NCBI RefSeq assembly: GCF_002964975.1
Contig: NZ_PSZM01000040.1
Coordinates: 248,001 to 312,000 of the forward strand
Direction: 5' to 3'
DNA length: 64,000 nucleotides
Origin: Apibacter adventoris
GTDB taxonomy: Bacteria; Bacteroidota; Bacteroidia; Flavobacteriales; Weeksellaceae
Below the pieces are notes generated by a model that did not search any database, was not told the DNA's origin, and worked only from the letters and a program-made list of their open reading frames with translations. Made by a program: the position numbers and the translations under genes. Of this stretch, positions 26,518 to 36,687 are shown piece after piece (position 1 is the stretch's first letter; each line of letters starts with the position of its first letter).

Positions 26518-27244
26518 TTTTGCGATTTTTACACTTTCTCCCCCTATGGTTCGTATAATTTTTCCTCCTTCCACTTTTTGTTATTGTATGAGTTTATACA
26601 AAAATAGTATAAATTTTTAGAGTATTTATTATAACAACTTTATTTATACAACGAAAAAAGTCAAAATATACTATAATTTTGAAAATTTATAATGGGTCTA
26701 CATCTATCTCAATTTTTACCGAACGGTAGGCTTGAATTTGCCTTATTCTTTCTAAAGCCGATTTAATATAAGATTTTATATTTCGGGTAGATTTGGAGGA
26801 AGGCTGCTTGATAAGAATTTTATAAATAAATTGGTTGTTTATACGAGGGATCATCCCTTCTTCCGGACCTAATAATAAAGGAGATTTTATATAATGTTTT
26901 AAATAATCACCTACATAATCGGCTACCTTTTTAGCCTTTCCTTGATTTTTATGTTTAAAAGTAAGCTCTATCAGACGATAATAAGGCGGATATAAAAATT
27001 CTTTTCTTTCATTTAAAATAGCCTCCTTAGCCAGATCATAATTATTTTCTCTAACAAAAACATACAGGGGGTTATCCGGATCAAAAGTCTGTATGTATAC
27101 ATTTCCCTGTTTTCTTCTTCCTGCTCTCCCACTAACTTGGGTCAGTAATTGTATTGCTCTTTCTTCTGCCCTAAAATTTGGTAAGTTCATCAATGAATCT
27201 GCACGGATTACTCCAACCAGCTGTACCTTATCAAAATCTAATCC
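26518..27244. repeat. 727-bp direct repeat, copy 2 (with 22171-22897)
   Basis: Contains about 19 codons of the effector 5' end (start codon equivalent at about 26574), the spacer, and the intact priA 3' end, continuing into full-length priA. The truncated effector 5' end here is followed by a stop at the junction with the array remnant. This is the native priA end. Confidence 0.93.
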
Positions 27245-29110
27245 CTTAGTAACCATTTGAGTTCCAATTAAAATATCGATTTCATGCAAAGACATCTTTT
27301 CAAATAAAATTTCATAGGCATGTTTTTTTCTCATAGTATCTACATCCATCCGAGCTACACGTACCTCAGGAAATAAATGATTAATTTCTTCTTCTATTTG
27401 CTGGGTCCCTATTCCTTTGGTTTCTAAAGCATGAGAATGACAGTGAGGGCAAACTTCGGGAAGCGCCCTAACATACCCGCAATAATGACATTTAAGTGTA
27501 GAAGTTACTTTATGATAGGTAAGCGAAACATCGCAGTTGGGACAACCGGGAGAATGACCGCATTCATTACACTCAACAATAGGCGCAAATCCTCTCCTGT
27601 TATGAAATAAAATTACCTGATTTTTATTTTCTAAACATTGGCTGATTTTTTCTTTTAATTCATATGATATATTGGGTGCAGCTAATGGTTTTTTTAAATC
27701 TATCATTTCTGTTTCCGGAAGATGAATATTTCCAAACCTTTCATTAAGCTCTACCCAACCAATTTTTCCCTGTTCATGATTATAATAACTTTCCATAGAG
27801 GGAGTGGCCGATCCCAGTAACACTTTAGATTTGAAAAATGTTGACAGAATTTGCACACAATCGCGGGCATGGTAAAACGGACGAGTATCATTTTGTTTAT
27901 AAGAACTGTCATGTTCTTCATCTACAATAATAAATCCTAAATTCTGAAAAGGTAAAAATATAGATGAACGAGCTCCTATAATAATTTTATGACGGTTAAG
28001 TAATGTGTTTTTCCATACTTCAACCCTTTCATTCGGGTTAAGTTTAGAATGATATATACCAACTTCATCCCCAAACCGTTTTTGTATTTTTCCCACTAAT
28101 TGAGTAGTAATAGAAATTTCCGGAAGCAGTAATAAAGAATTTACCTTATGGTTTAAAAATTTATCTATCAATTGAAAATAAATTTCAGTTTTTCCTGAAC
28201 CGGTTACTCCATGTAATAAAACTGTTTCAAACTTTATGAAATTATTTTCAATATCTTTTAACGCCTTTTGCTGTTTTTCAGACAAAAGATAAGAATCTTC
28301 AATATTATCATCATATTCTTCTCTCCTATCAACTTCTAATTGGAATTCGAACAAATATTTTTTTTCTATTAATGCTTTTACTACAGATTGAGAAGATTTT
28401 TCTACTAATTCTCCTTTTTCAATATAAGTGGTTCTTTGTTGTTGTAGCTGTATAAATATTAAGAGTGCTTCTCTCTGTTTATGAGCTTTACCAATTTCCG
28501 TTAATGCTTTTTTGAAAATTTCAGAATTATCAAATTCAGGATTTAATCTAAGGTAAGTTATTTTCTTAGGTTTATATTTTTCAATAATTTGTTCATCAGT
28601 TTCAATTAATCCTTTTTCAAACAAAGATTTAATTACAGGAATAATATTTTTTTTAGCAAGAAAAGCTTCTATTTCTTTTAAATTTACCGATGTTCTTACT
28701 TCCAGGCTTTGCATAACGAAAGTTTCCTTATCATTTAGATCTTCCCAAGGAATATTTTTCAAACTTTTTCGTATGAACGTTTCACTTTCTAATTTTAAAG
28801 CAGAAGGAAACGCATTTCTGTAAACATCTCCTAAAGAACACATATAATAGTCTGCAATCCAATTCCAAAATTTTAATTGATTTTGTGTTATCATTGGAAA
28901 ATCTTCCAACAAAGAATAAATTTCTTTAGTAGTATATAATTCAGGCTTTTTATTATGTATTTCTGCCACAATTGCCGTATATAGTTTTTTTCCTCCAAAA
29001 GGAACTACTACTCTTTGCCCGACTTTAATTTGATTTTGTAATTCTTCAGGAACTTTATAAGTAAAAGTTCCTTCTAATGATAAAGGTAATATTACATTTA
29101 CAAAATTCAA
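26687..29110 (-). CDS. priA: Primosomal replication restart helicase PriA
   Basis: PriA recognises collapsed replication forks and reloads the replisome. The 807-residue protein has the N-terminal DNA-binding domain, then helicase motifs: Walker A LLHGVTGSGKTEIYFQ, the DEEH box IIVDEEHDSSYKQND, and LGSATPSMES. Paired zinc-binding cysteines follow (VECNECGHSPGCPNCD and CHYCGYVRALPEVCPHC), then GTQMVTKGLDFDKV and VSGRAGR. Full length. The start lies just below a well-formed promoter (29131-29163). A truncated second copy of its 3' end is at 22340-22897. Confidence 0.97.
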   Translation of the reverse strand: MNFVNVILPLSLEGTFTYKVPEELQNQIKVGQRVVVPFGGKKLYTAIVAEIHNKKPELYTTKEIYSLLEDFPMITQNQLKFWNWIADYYMCSLGDVYRNAFPSALKLESETFIRKSLKNIPWEDLNDKETFVMQSLEVRTSVNLKEIEAFLAKKNIIPVIKSLFEKGLIETDEQIIEKYKPKKITYLRLNPEFDNSEIFKKALTEIGKAHKQREALLIFIQLQQQRTTYIEKGELVEKSSQSVVKALIEKKYLFEFQLEVDRREEYDDNIEDSYLLSEKQQKALKDIENNFIKFETVLLHGVTGSGKTEIYFQLIDKFLNHKVNSLLLLPEISITTQLVGKIQKRFGDEVGIYHSKLNPNERVEVWKNTLLNRHKIIIGARSSIFLPFQNLGFIIVDEEHDSSYKQNDTRPFYHARDCVQILSTFFKSKVLLGSATPSMESYYNHEQGKIGWVELNERFGNIHLPETEMIDLKKPLAAPNISYELKEKISQCLENKNQVILFHNRRGFAPIVECNECGHSPGCPNCDVSLTYHKVTSTLKCHYCGYVRALPEVCPHCHSHALETKGIGTQQIEEEINHLFPEVRVARMDVDTMRKKHAYEILFEKMSLHEIDILIGTQMVTKGLDFDKVQLVGVIRADSLMNLPNFRAEERAIQLLTQVSGRAGRRKQGNVYIQTFDPDNPLYVFVRENNYDLAKEAILNERKEFLYPPYYRLIELTFKHKNQGKAKKVADYVGDYLKHYIKSPLLLGPEEGMIPRINNQFIYKILIKQPSSKSTRNIKSYIKSALERIRQIQAYRSVKIEIDVDPL

Positions 29111-29130
29111 ACCGTCTTATTTTTACTTTT

Positions 29131-29163
29131 CAAAGGTAAGGTTTTTTAGATTTATTAAGGCAA
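29131..29163 (-). promoter_or_regulatory. priA promoter (-33 TTG, -7 TACCTTTG)
   Basis: On the minus strand TTG (29161-29163) is followed after 22 bases by TACCTTTG (29131-29138), matching the Bacteroidota consensus at the long end of the usual spacing. The start codon of priA is 20 bases downstream of the -7 element. Confidence 0.65.
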
Positions 29164-29260
29164 ATAGTAAAAATATGACTTAACAAAAAAATAATATAAA
29201 TTAGAAGATATTAATATATTTTTACGTTAAAGTTTTTATCTTTGGGCAAAAGACTTTGGT

Positions 29261-29617
29261 ATGAAAAAATTTTCACTAGTCCTATGTGTATTTTTAGGCT
29301 CTCTATATATGATAAAAGCCCAATCTATAAATGATATTCCTATAAAAAATATAAATACTCAATACATACAAATAGTGGGTACTTCTAAAGCATTTAGTGA
29401 TAAAGTAAATGTAGAAATAGATTTTGGTCAAATTTTTAAAAATTTAACTCATAAAAATACTTCTGTAATAAAAAATTCTAAAGGGGAAGAAATTACTTTT
29501 GATTCTATGATTGATGCATTAAATTTTATGTACGAAAATGGTTTTGAATTTATAGATTCATTTATTACCGTAGGAAGCCAAAATATTTATCATTATATTC
29601 TAAAAAGAAAAGAATAA
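29261..29617 (+). CDS. Small exported hypothetical protein
   Basis: A 118-residue protein with a signal peptide (MKKFSLVLCVFLGSLYMIKAQ, cleaved near KAQ). The mature part has beta-rich sequence (TQYIQIVGTSKAFSDKVNVEIDFGQ) and a short helix (SMIDALNFMYENGFEFIDS), ending in YHYILKRKE. I do not recognise a family, although the pattern of a strand pair followed by GFE(F/L) is common in small Bacteroidota periplasmic proteins. A -7 match TATCTTTG lies at 29237-29244, 16 bases before the ATG. It is divergent from priA. Confidence 0.7.
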   Translation: MKKFSLVLCVFLGSLYMIKAQSINDIPIKNINTQYIQIVGTSKAFSDKVNVEIDFGQIFKNLTHKNTSVIKNSKGEEITFDSMIDALNFMYENGFEFIDSFITVGSQNIYHYILKRKE

Positions 29618-29796
29618 AATTTAAATTATTTGAAAGTACATAGACATTTTCCCTAACTAATTGTTAATTTTAGTCAAATAGAAGGTTACATACAATAACG
29701 AATTTATATTCGAATTAAATTATTTTTTTTAATAATAATTTAAAATCCAATTTTCATAATTATAAATAATATTTTGTATTAAAAATATGGGTTTAA

Positions 29797-30714
29797 TCAG
29801 CTCATAAAAATATTTCTTTTCAATCCTGAAAATTTAGTTCTTTTAATAGCCGATTTTTTAAATAGTTTGTTAAAAGTAGTTTCTTCTAAATGTATCCAGT
29901 CCTTTTTAGTGAAATTAAGTAAATGCGGTGCGGGTTGAAATTTTTCCTCTGAATTGGGAGTTGAAAAACGGTTCCATGGACAAACATCCTGACATATATC
30001 ACAACCAAAGATCCAATCATTCATTTTCCCATTAAATTCTTTACCTATTTCATCTTTTAATTCAATAGTTAGATATGAAATACATTTTTTAGAATCTATT
30101 ATCCTTGGTTCATTTATAGCTTGGGTAGGGCAAGCATCTATACATCGGGTACAGCTTCCACAATGGTCAGTTTTAAAAGGATTGTCATATACCAATTCTA
30201 AGTCACAAATAATTTCAGCTAAAAAAAAGTAAGATCCTTTTTTCTTAGATAATAAAAGTGAGTTTTTTCCAATCCATCCTATTCCAGATTTTTGAGCCCA
30301 AGCACGTTCCATTACAGGAGCCGAATCGGTAAACACACGATAGGCAAAATCTCCTACCATCACTTTAATTTCTTCAACCAATTTCAACAATTTTTCACGA
30401 ATTACAATATGATAATCCTCTCCGTATGCATATTTGGCTATTTGGTAAGTTTCCGGATTTTGTAATTTTTTAGGAAAATAATTATAAGAAAATGTAAGAA
30501 CAGATTTTGCCTCCTCTACTAATAAAGAAGGATTTAATCTTTTATCAAAATGATTTTCCATGTATTTCATTTTTCCATGGTACTCATTTTTAAGCCATCT
30601 TTCTAAATTAGGAGCTTCTTCTTCTAAAAACCCGGATGGAGAAATTCCACATTCCAAAAAAGATAGTTCGTAGGCTCTTTTTTTTATAAAATAGGTTAAT
30701 TGTTCTTTATTCAA
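29797..30714 (-). CDS. queG: Epoxyqueuosine reductase
   Basis: QueG reduces epoxyqueuosine to queuosine in the wobble position of certain tRNAs, using cobalamin and two 4Fe-4S clusters. The 305-residue protein has the N-terminal cobalamin-binding region (including [28 protein letters not shown]) and both cluster motifs: [17 protein letters not shown] and [13 protein letters not shown]. The length is on the short side because the C-terminal HEAT-repeat extension found in some homologues is absent. It stands alone, just downstream of the alpha-2-macroglobulin gene, with its own promoter. Confidence 0.95.
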   Translation of the reverse strand: MNKEQLTYFIKKRAYELSFLECGISPSGFLEEEAPNLERWLKNEYHGKMKYMENHFDKRLNPSLLVEEAKSVLTFSYNYFPKKLQNPETYQIAKYAYGEDYHIVIREKLLKLVEEIKVMVGDFAYRVFTDSAPVMERAWAQKSGIGWIGKNSLLLSKKKGSYFFLAEIICDLELVYDNPFKTDHCGSCTRCIDACPTQAINEPRIIDSKKCISYLTIELKDEIGKEFNGKMNDWIFGCDICQDVCPWNRFSTPNSEEKFQPAPHLLNFTKKDWIHLEETTFNKLFKKSAIKRTKFSGLKRNIFMS

Positions 30715-30730
30715 TGGAAAAAATTATTGA

Positions 30731-30761
30731 CAAAAATACTAAAGGATCCTAAATTAAACAA
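30731..30761 (-). promoter_or_regulatory. queG promoter (-33 TTG, -7 TATTTTTG)
   Basis: On the minus strand TTG (30759-30761) and TATTTTTG (30731-30738) are separated by 20 bases, a full match to the Bacteroidota form. It overlaps a hairpin (30740-30775) that may end the upstream transcript. Confidence 0.7.
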
Positions 30762-30775
30762 TGTAAGATCCTTTA
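30740..30775 (-). terminator. Hairpin after the alpha-2-macroglobulin gene
   Basis: Nine-base perfect stem (30740-30748 with 30767-30775) and an 18-base loop. The following T tract is interrupted, so it is a weak terminator candidate. Its overlap with the queG promoter means the hairpin and the promoter share sequence. Confidence 0.5.
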
Positions 30776-30801
30776 TATAATATTTACAATTCTTGAAATT
30801 T

Positions 30802-33800
30802 TTATTTAATATTTATTCGTTTTCCTTCGCTATATGCAGACATTTCCGGTGCATACATATTTTGTAATTGGGTAATGCCATTAGAAAACTCTCCTTTATT
30901 GTTGGCACGTAAATCATATTCAAAATTATAGATACCTTTAGGTAAAAATTCAAAAAAGAAATTAGTGGCCGCATCTCTTGTACTTTCGTAATATCCTACT
31001 CTATTTTGAAATTTATATCCAGATAAAACATTTACAGGTTCGAACCCGGAAGCACGCATATCTTTTATATGTATATACTGCATATCTCTATCTACTTTTA
31101 TGATTAATTTAACGGTTACCAAATCTCCAACTTTAATGGAATTTTTATTGGTGATAAGCTGTAACTGTTGTCCTTGATTTGTATTTATTTTAAGAAATAA
31201 TTGTTTTTGCATTTTTATGTTAGTATCTGTTTGAGTAATTTTATCTAAATCTTCAAAATATTGCCAGTATATTCCTCCCCATGCTACTCCAGGTGAGTTT
31301 TTTTCTACTTTCACCACACCCATTTCAGGTTTTATCTGTTCTGCATTCCAAGATTGTTTAATATATCCGGAAGCTGTTTCAATAGATGAATTTACACTAG
31401 GAAACAGTTGAGTATTTCCAACCCAAGCATTTACCCCTTTTTCCGAATCAGTCCAATCTTTACCAAAATTCATAAGTGCATATACAGCATTGGTAGTTGC
31501 TTTAGTTGAATTCCAAGCATTTGTTTGCCGATTTTTTAACAACCATACTTTCATCTCTTCTACAGAATGAACATCAGAAGGTGTAATTTCAGAAAATGCT
31601 TCAATTAAGCGGGCTTGTGTATCTATAGGAGCCTGGTACCAATACCATCCTGGTTGATTATCTTTCCAATACATACCCATTTCATCACTTTCCACAGAGG
31701 TTTCCTTTATATTTTGTATTATTTTTTTTGCAGATTCTGAATATCCATATCGATTTAATACTAAAGCAGTCATAGCTTTAGATTGCAAATCATAATTTTT
31801 GAAAAATACAGAAATATCTTTAGTAATATCCTTTAGATATTTAGTAATTTGTGTAGGAATCTTATATTCATCTTTCCAAAAACTTCTTACATAGTAATAT
31901 TGGATTAAACTTTTTCCATCTATTTTTTGTTTTTGTTTTGATTGTGAGTTAATATATTTTATAGTTTCTTGATCTGAGTAATCAATTGCTGATTTTATTA
32001 CATTTTTTAATGAAGGAAGTAAATAGCTATTTGCTTTTTCTTTTAACATAAACTTCAATTGCCCAAAACCTAAAATTATATGTTCGGTAATATTTGAACT
32101 GGACGAACCGCCTTCAAACCAGGCAAATCCTCCATTTTCATTTTGTCTTTTTATAAGCTTATTCTGAGCCTGTTGAGTTTCATTTTTCATTTGATTCAGA
32201 TCAAAAAATAATGCTATACGTTTTTTTTGCTCATTTTCATTCTCTGCATTTTTTATCCAAGGAGTTTCTTCTAACAAAATATTTTTAAGCTCTTGATTTT
32301 TCTCTAAATTGGAAATGTTAATACCAAGAGTATTCCAATTATCAAACACTTTTTTAATTTTTGGAGAAGAATTAATAATATAACTGGATAGTATATTTCC
32401 ATACAAACGGCTAAATAATTGTTCAGAACATTCATATGGATATTCCCTTAAATAGGGTAAAGACATAACTGCCAACCAGATTGGATTTGTAGTAAGTTCT
32501 ACTGAAAGGTTAAAATTCTGTAAAGATTTAGATTGATTCATAATTAATTTATCTATACGGAATTCTTTGGTCTGATTTTCTTTAATACTTATAGGAAGTG
32601 TTTCTGTAACCAGCATTCGGTTAGTTAACACCGGGAGTATATTTTCTTCTCCGTCAGAAAATCCACCAGCCTTTGCAACAATTCTGTAAGTAACAGCCTG
32701 TATATTTTTAGGAACTTTAATATTCCAGCTTATTTCTGTATTTTGTGACGTATCTGCTTGAAATGTCTGTGTAGAATTTGAATTTAAAAACTCAGCGTCT
32801 ACCGAATTATTATTAAGAGCATCCCACAAAAGAAGTTGAGCCTGACCGGCAAGTTTTTTAGAAGACAGATTCGTGATTTTTGTACTGATTGTAATTTCAT
32901 CTCCTTCACGCAAAAAACGTGGTACATTAGGAACCACCATCAGTTCTTTTTGAGTTTGCGTATAAAATTCTGCCGTTCCTGATTTTAAATCCTGCGTATG
33001 TGCCAGAATTAATAATTTCCATTTGGTTAGCGCTTCAGGAGAAGTAAATGATAATTTTACATTTCCATTTTTATCTGTATACAAATTAGGGTAAAAAAAG
33101 GCTGTTTCCTGTAAATTTGTTCTAATTTGAATTTCGGAAATTTGTGGAGAGGGTTTAACAGGAATTGGCGGATTAACTTTTGTCTTTCTTTCTTCTAAAC
33201 TAGACAATTCTATCTTGTCTACTCTCTCCTCTGCCATATCTTGAGTCTCATCCATCATTGGCCGCGATACCGCCAACTGAGCTACATCACCCCAACGGGA
33301 AAAATAAATGGGAAAGTCTTTTATATTTACTTCTTGAGGAATTCGATGTGAGTAAGATTTATAATTAGTATTTAACGTTAGAGATTTACTTTTATATCCA
33401 AAAATTAAATGATTATATAAGATACCATAAGGAGAATATCCCCATGGAGAGAAAGAAAAGGTATTAGATTGAAACTGATCTAGGGAAGCATCATACATGG
33501 TAGCCAACACTTCGGCGGTTACTTTATCTTTATCAGCACCGCTTACTGTTAATTCCCACTTTTCTTCTGCTCCCGGAGTTATTTTATCTCTAAATACTTT
33601 AGTAGTGATTTTCAGATCCTTTGGCTGATTTAGAATTTGAACAGCTAATGTTTGATTTCTATAACCATTTTCTTTTATTACATATGCGGTAACAAATAAC
33701 CCGTCTTTTACATATTCCTGATTAGCCTGTAAACTAAAAGAACCTTTACCCCCTTTTAATAATATATCTTTATGTATTATCCATTTTCCTCCTGATTCTA

Positions 33801-36687
33801 TGTGTAAAATACCTGTAGCTCCTTCTAAATCTGATAATAAATTTAATGTAATGGTTTCTCCTACTTTATAAGATTTTTTATCAGTATGAATTGAAAAAAA
33901 CAGATTATCTGTAGATTTTAAAGTTTGATTATCTAATATTTCAATCACTTTTTGGGTTTGTATACTGTCTTCTCCATATAAAGTGGTTGCCTGTATTAAG
34001 TAATATCCGCGAGATAATGACTCGGTTATTGCTACAGTATCAGATTTTTCGGTATTAAAAAAATAAGAAATTTCTTTTCCCTTTTTCCACAGCGCAGGAG
34101 TTTGTTCCTCTTTAGAATAAGGTAAATGAGGAAAATATTGATTGAAAGTTTTTTCATCATATAATTGATATTCAGGAATATCATCTATTTTATTGGGTAA
34201 AATAATCTTTTTTGGAGCTATTAATTCAATAATATTTATATTCCCTTGAGAAGGCAATTTTACATCGTTCAAACTAGTTGAACTAATAATTATTTGCTTA
34301 AATTCTTTCTGAGAGGCTTTTTCTGGTATTTGTAAGTTCAGTTTTTTTGGCAGATCTCCGATTGTAATTTGAGTTTCTGTGGTATGAGTTTCTCCGTTTA
34401 TATCTGTAACATCTGCATATATAGTATAAATATAAGTACGATAGTCTTTCTTCTCTAATGCTTTTTTAGATTTTGCTGTAAAGAGTATATTAAACTTACC
34501 TTCTCCATCGGTAATAGTTTCTCCTTGTTGTATTGTTTCTACAATGGAAGGTATAGAATAATACCACCAATAATATGGGAATATTTCTTGTCGTTCTACT
34601 CTATAAACTACTTTAGCATCTGATATGTAAGTCCCTGAAAAAGATAGAGCTTTACCTGATGCTTTTATTTCTTTATCTAAAGTATATTCACCTTGCGGCT
34701 TTTCAAGTATAACTTCAAATTTTGGGCGTTTATACTCTTCTACAGAGAAATAATGATTTGAATATGCATAATCTGAATCTAGATAATAATTTCCTGTTAA
34801 ACCTCCTTGAGGAAGAATAAATTCTCCAAAAACACTTCCATATTCATTAGATACTAAATCTAAGGTAGACACAACTTCATTATTGGGATTATATAGTCTA
34901 AAAGTAACTTTTTGATTTTTTGTGATTAAAGATTTTTCTTTATCAACGGTGAATAAAATTGCTTTGAAATAGACCTTTTGACCTGGTCTGTATATAACTC
35001 GATCTGTAAAAATTGAAATATTATTATTCTTTGAAAAACTATTATCATCTCTTCCATAATAATAATTACTGGATGTGAGAGGAATATAAGAACTAGATTC
35101 AGAATTATAAATATAAAAAGTACTATTTTGATAATATCCAGTATCTTTCTTTAAATTCGGAAGTTGTATAAATCCATTTTTATCTGTTTTTAAATTAATA
35201 GGGTCTGATAATATACGGGGTTTTTTGTCTGTATAGTTTAATTTCTCAAAAAGTTTTATAGAAATATTGGATAAAATTTGACCCGTTTTTCTGTTAACCA
35301 GCTGATAAGTAGAATTATCTTCTGATGCTGTCCTTATTAAAGACCAATTGTTTACCATAAAATAAGATGTTCCCAATAGATTACTATTTTTATCATTTTG
35401 AGGTATAAAATTTACAGTATTAGCAAATTCAATTTTATAATTTCCCTGAGGTAAACCTTCTAATCGTACTATGGTAGAATGATCTGAAAAATCATCAAAA
35501 TGTTTTAAATCTATATTCCCTTTTTTTATTATATTTTTAGTATTAGCAGAGAATATTCCCGTATCAATAACACTATTTTTTCTTGTTATCAAAGAAAATT
35601 CTGTGGGATTTACTTCATAGATTCTGTAATATATTTTATCGAGATTTCGAGCGGTCACCGTAACAGGAATATTTTCATTGGGTAATAAAGTCTGATCGAA
35701 ATTTACAGAGAATGTGGGCAATTGCAAAGAATGTTGCAAATTCACACAATTGGTAGACCATTGGTTATTTTTTTGATCAGCAACATGATTACAAATTTCA
35801 AATGCCTTTACTTTATCAGTATTTAAAATATTATTTGCTGCAGCGTAATATATATATGCAGAAAAGTCATTTTTAGGATATTTTTTTGCTAACCTGAGCA
35901 ATTCTTCAGTTTTTTCTTCTGTTGGAATATCTTTTTCTATAACTTCTTTAAGTTCTGAATTAAGATACGCAGATTTTTCAACATCATTTTGGTGATATTT
36001 AATTATATCTTGGAAAAGAGAATTTTTAATTTTTTTATTTTGCTCATTAAATTCAGTATTATTATCTATGTAGGCATTTTTAGATAAAAAATCTATGTAT
36101 CTAAATACTAACACATCATACATTGTCGGATAAAGAATAATATCATCATAAGTAGTCAGGATTTTTTTCCAATTATCTGTTTTCTCATTTTGTAATAATT
36201 CTTTATTATTGATAGACTCTTTATATAATTCAGAACTTTTTTGCAATAATTGCTTGGTTGTCCAGGTTCCAATGTCATCGGAATTATCTTGAGATTCTGT
36301 AATATTCATCCGAGACCAACGCGATTGATCTGCATATTCACTATAAAGTTTAGCCAACATAGATTGCAATATAGCTTTGGTAACTCCTTTACTAGATGAA
36401 ATTTCTTTTTCAACATCTAAAATAATAAGTTTAAAAGAATCATTTTCATTATCTTCAGTAGTTTCAGATATTATTTTAGATTTATAAATATAAGATTGAA
36501 TAATTTCTATAGTGTTATTTTCTTTTTTTGCATGATTATAAATTTTATCAATTTCCGGTAATAATGATTTTACCTCTCCTTTTTGAGCTAGAGATTCTAT
36601 CTCTTTCCATTTCTGTTGATAATTAAAATCTTGTGCCATAATCATATATGGAATTGAAATTAGTAATAAAAAAAATAGCTTTTTCAT
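30802..36687 (-). CDS. Alpha-2-macroglobulin family protein with thioester
   Basis: A giant 1961-residue exported protein (signal peptide ending near YMIMAQ). It has an N-terminal helical region (20-330), MG-type beta domains (for example FTDRVIYRPGQKVYFKAILF, an MG2-type segment, near 570), and the long ANATO-less macroglobulin core. The thioester motif CSEQ at about residue 1420 is in YECSEQLFSRLYGN, followed by the alpha-toroid terpenoid-cyclase-like domain (NGGFAWFEGG, then TQARLIEAF). C-terminal beta domains complete it. Bacterial homologues trap proteases in the periplasm or at the surface. There is no lipobox, and no pbpC neighbour as in enterobacteria. Confidence 0.92.
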   Translation of the reverse strand: MKKLFFLLLISIPYMIMAQDFNYQQKWKEIESLAQKGEVKSLLPEIDKIYNHAKKENNTIEIIQSYIYKSKIISETTEDNENDSFKLIILDVEKEISSSKGVTKAILQSMLAKLYSEYADQSRWSRMNITESQDNSDDIGTWTTKQLLQKSSELYKESINNKELLQNEKTDNWKKILTTYDDIILYPTMYDVLVFRYIDFLSKNAYIDNNTEFNEQNKKIKNSLFQDIIKYHQNDVEKSAYLNSELKEVIEKDIPTEEKTEELLRLAKKYPKNDFSAYIYYAAANNILNTDKVKAFEICNHVADQKNNQWSTNCVNLQHSLQLPTFSVNFDQTLLPNENIPVTVTARNLDKIYYRIYEVNPTEFSLITRKNSVIDTGIFSANTKNIIKKGNIDLKHFDDFSDHSTIVRLEGLPQGNYKIEFANTVNFIPQNDKNSNLLGTSYFMVNNWSLIRTASEDNSTYQLVNRKTGQILSNISIKLFEKLNYTDKKPRILSDPINLKTDKNGFIQLPNLKKDTGYYQNSTFYIYNSESSSYIPLTSSNYYYGRDDNSFSKNNNISIFTDRVIYRPGQKVYFKAILFTVDKEKSLITKNQKVTFRLYNPNNEVVSTLDLVSNEYGSVFGEFILPQGGLTGNYYLDSDYAYSNHYFSVEEYKRPKFEVILEKPQGEYTLDKEIKASGKALSFSGTYISDAKVVYRVERQEIFPYYWWYYSIPSIVETIQQGETITDGEGKFNILFTAKSKKALEKKDYRTYIYTIYADVTDINGETHTTETQITIGDLPKKLNLQIPEKASQKEFKQIIISSTSLNDVKLPSQGNINIIELIAPKKIILPNKIDDIPEYQLYDEKTFNQYFPHLPYSKEEQTPALWKKGKEISYFFNTEKSDTVAITESLSRGYYLIQATTLYGEDSIQTQKVIEILDNQTLKSTDNLFFSIHTDKKSYKVGETITLNLLSDLEGATGILHIESGGKWIIHKDILLKGGKGSFSLQANQEYVKDGLFVTAYVIKENGYRNQTLAVQILNQPKDLKITTKVFRDKITPGAEEKWELTVSGADKDKVTAEVLATMYDASLDQFQSNTFSFSPWGYSPYGILYNHLIFGYKSKSLTLNTNYKSYSHRIPQEVNIKDFPIYFSRWGDVAQLAVSRPMMDETQDMAEERVDKIELSSLEERKTKVNPPIPVKPSPQISEIQIRTNLQETAFFYPNLYTDKNGNVKLSFTSPEALTKWKLLILAHTQDLKSGTAEFYTQTQKELMVVPNVPRFLREGDEITISTKITNLSSKKLAGQAQLLLWDALNNNSVDAEFLNSNSTQTFQADTSQNTEISWNIKVPKNIQAVTYRIVAKAGGFSDGEENILPVLTNRMLVTETLPISIKENQTKEFRIDKLIMNQSKSLQNFNLSVELTTNPIWLAVMSLPYLREYPYECSEQLFSRLYGNILSSYIINSSPKIKKVFDNWNTLGINISNLEKNQELKNILLEETPWIKNAENENEQKKRIALFFDLNQMKNETQQAQNKLIKRQNENGGFAWFEGGSSSSNITEHIILGFGQLKFMLKEKANSYLLPSLKNVIKSAIDYSDQETIKYINSQSKQKQKIDGKSLIQYYYVRSFWKDEYKIPTQITKYLKDITKDISVFFKNYDLQSKAMTALVLNRYGYSESAKKIIQNIKETSVESDEMGMYWKDNQPGWYWYQAPIDTQARLIEAFSEITPSDVHSVEEMKVWLLKNRQTNAWNSTKATTNAVYALMNFGKDWTDSEKGVNAWVGNTQLFPSVNSSIETASGYIKQSWNAEQIKPEMGVVKVEKNSPGVAWGGIYWQYFEDLDKITQTDTNIKMQKQLFLKINTNQGQQLQLITNKNSIKVGDLVTVKLIIKVDRDMQYIHIKDMRASGFEPVNVLSGYKFQNRVGYYESTRDAATNFFFEFLPKGIYNFEYDLRANNKGEFSNGITQLQNMYAPEMSAYSEGKRINIK

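Noticed and set aside
17203..27244. Repeats as a CRISPR array or insertion sequence
   Set aside because: The repeats are long gene duplications of unequal units without regular spacers. No transposase or terminal inverted repeats are seen.
31037..31047. GGTTCGAACCC, resembling a tRNA T-loop
   Set aside because: It lies within the coding sequence of the alpha-2-macroglobulin, with no acceptor, D or anticodon arms around it.
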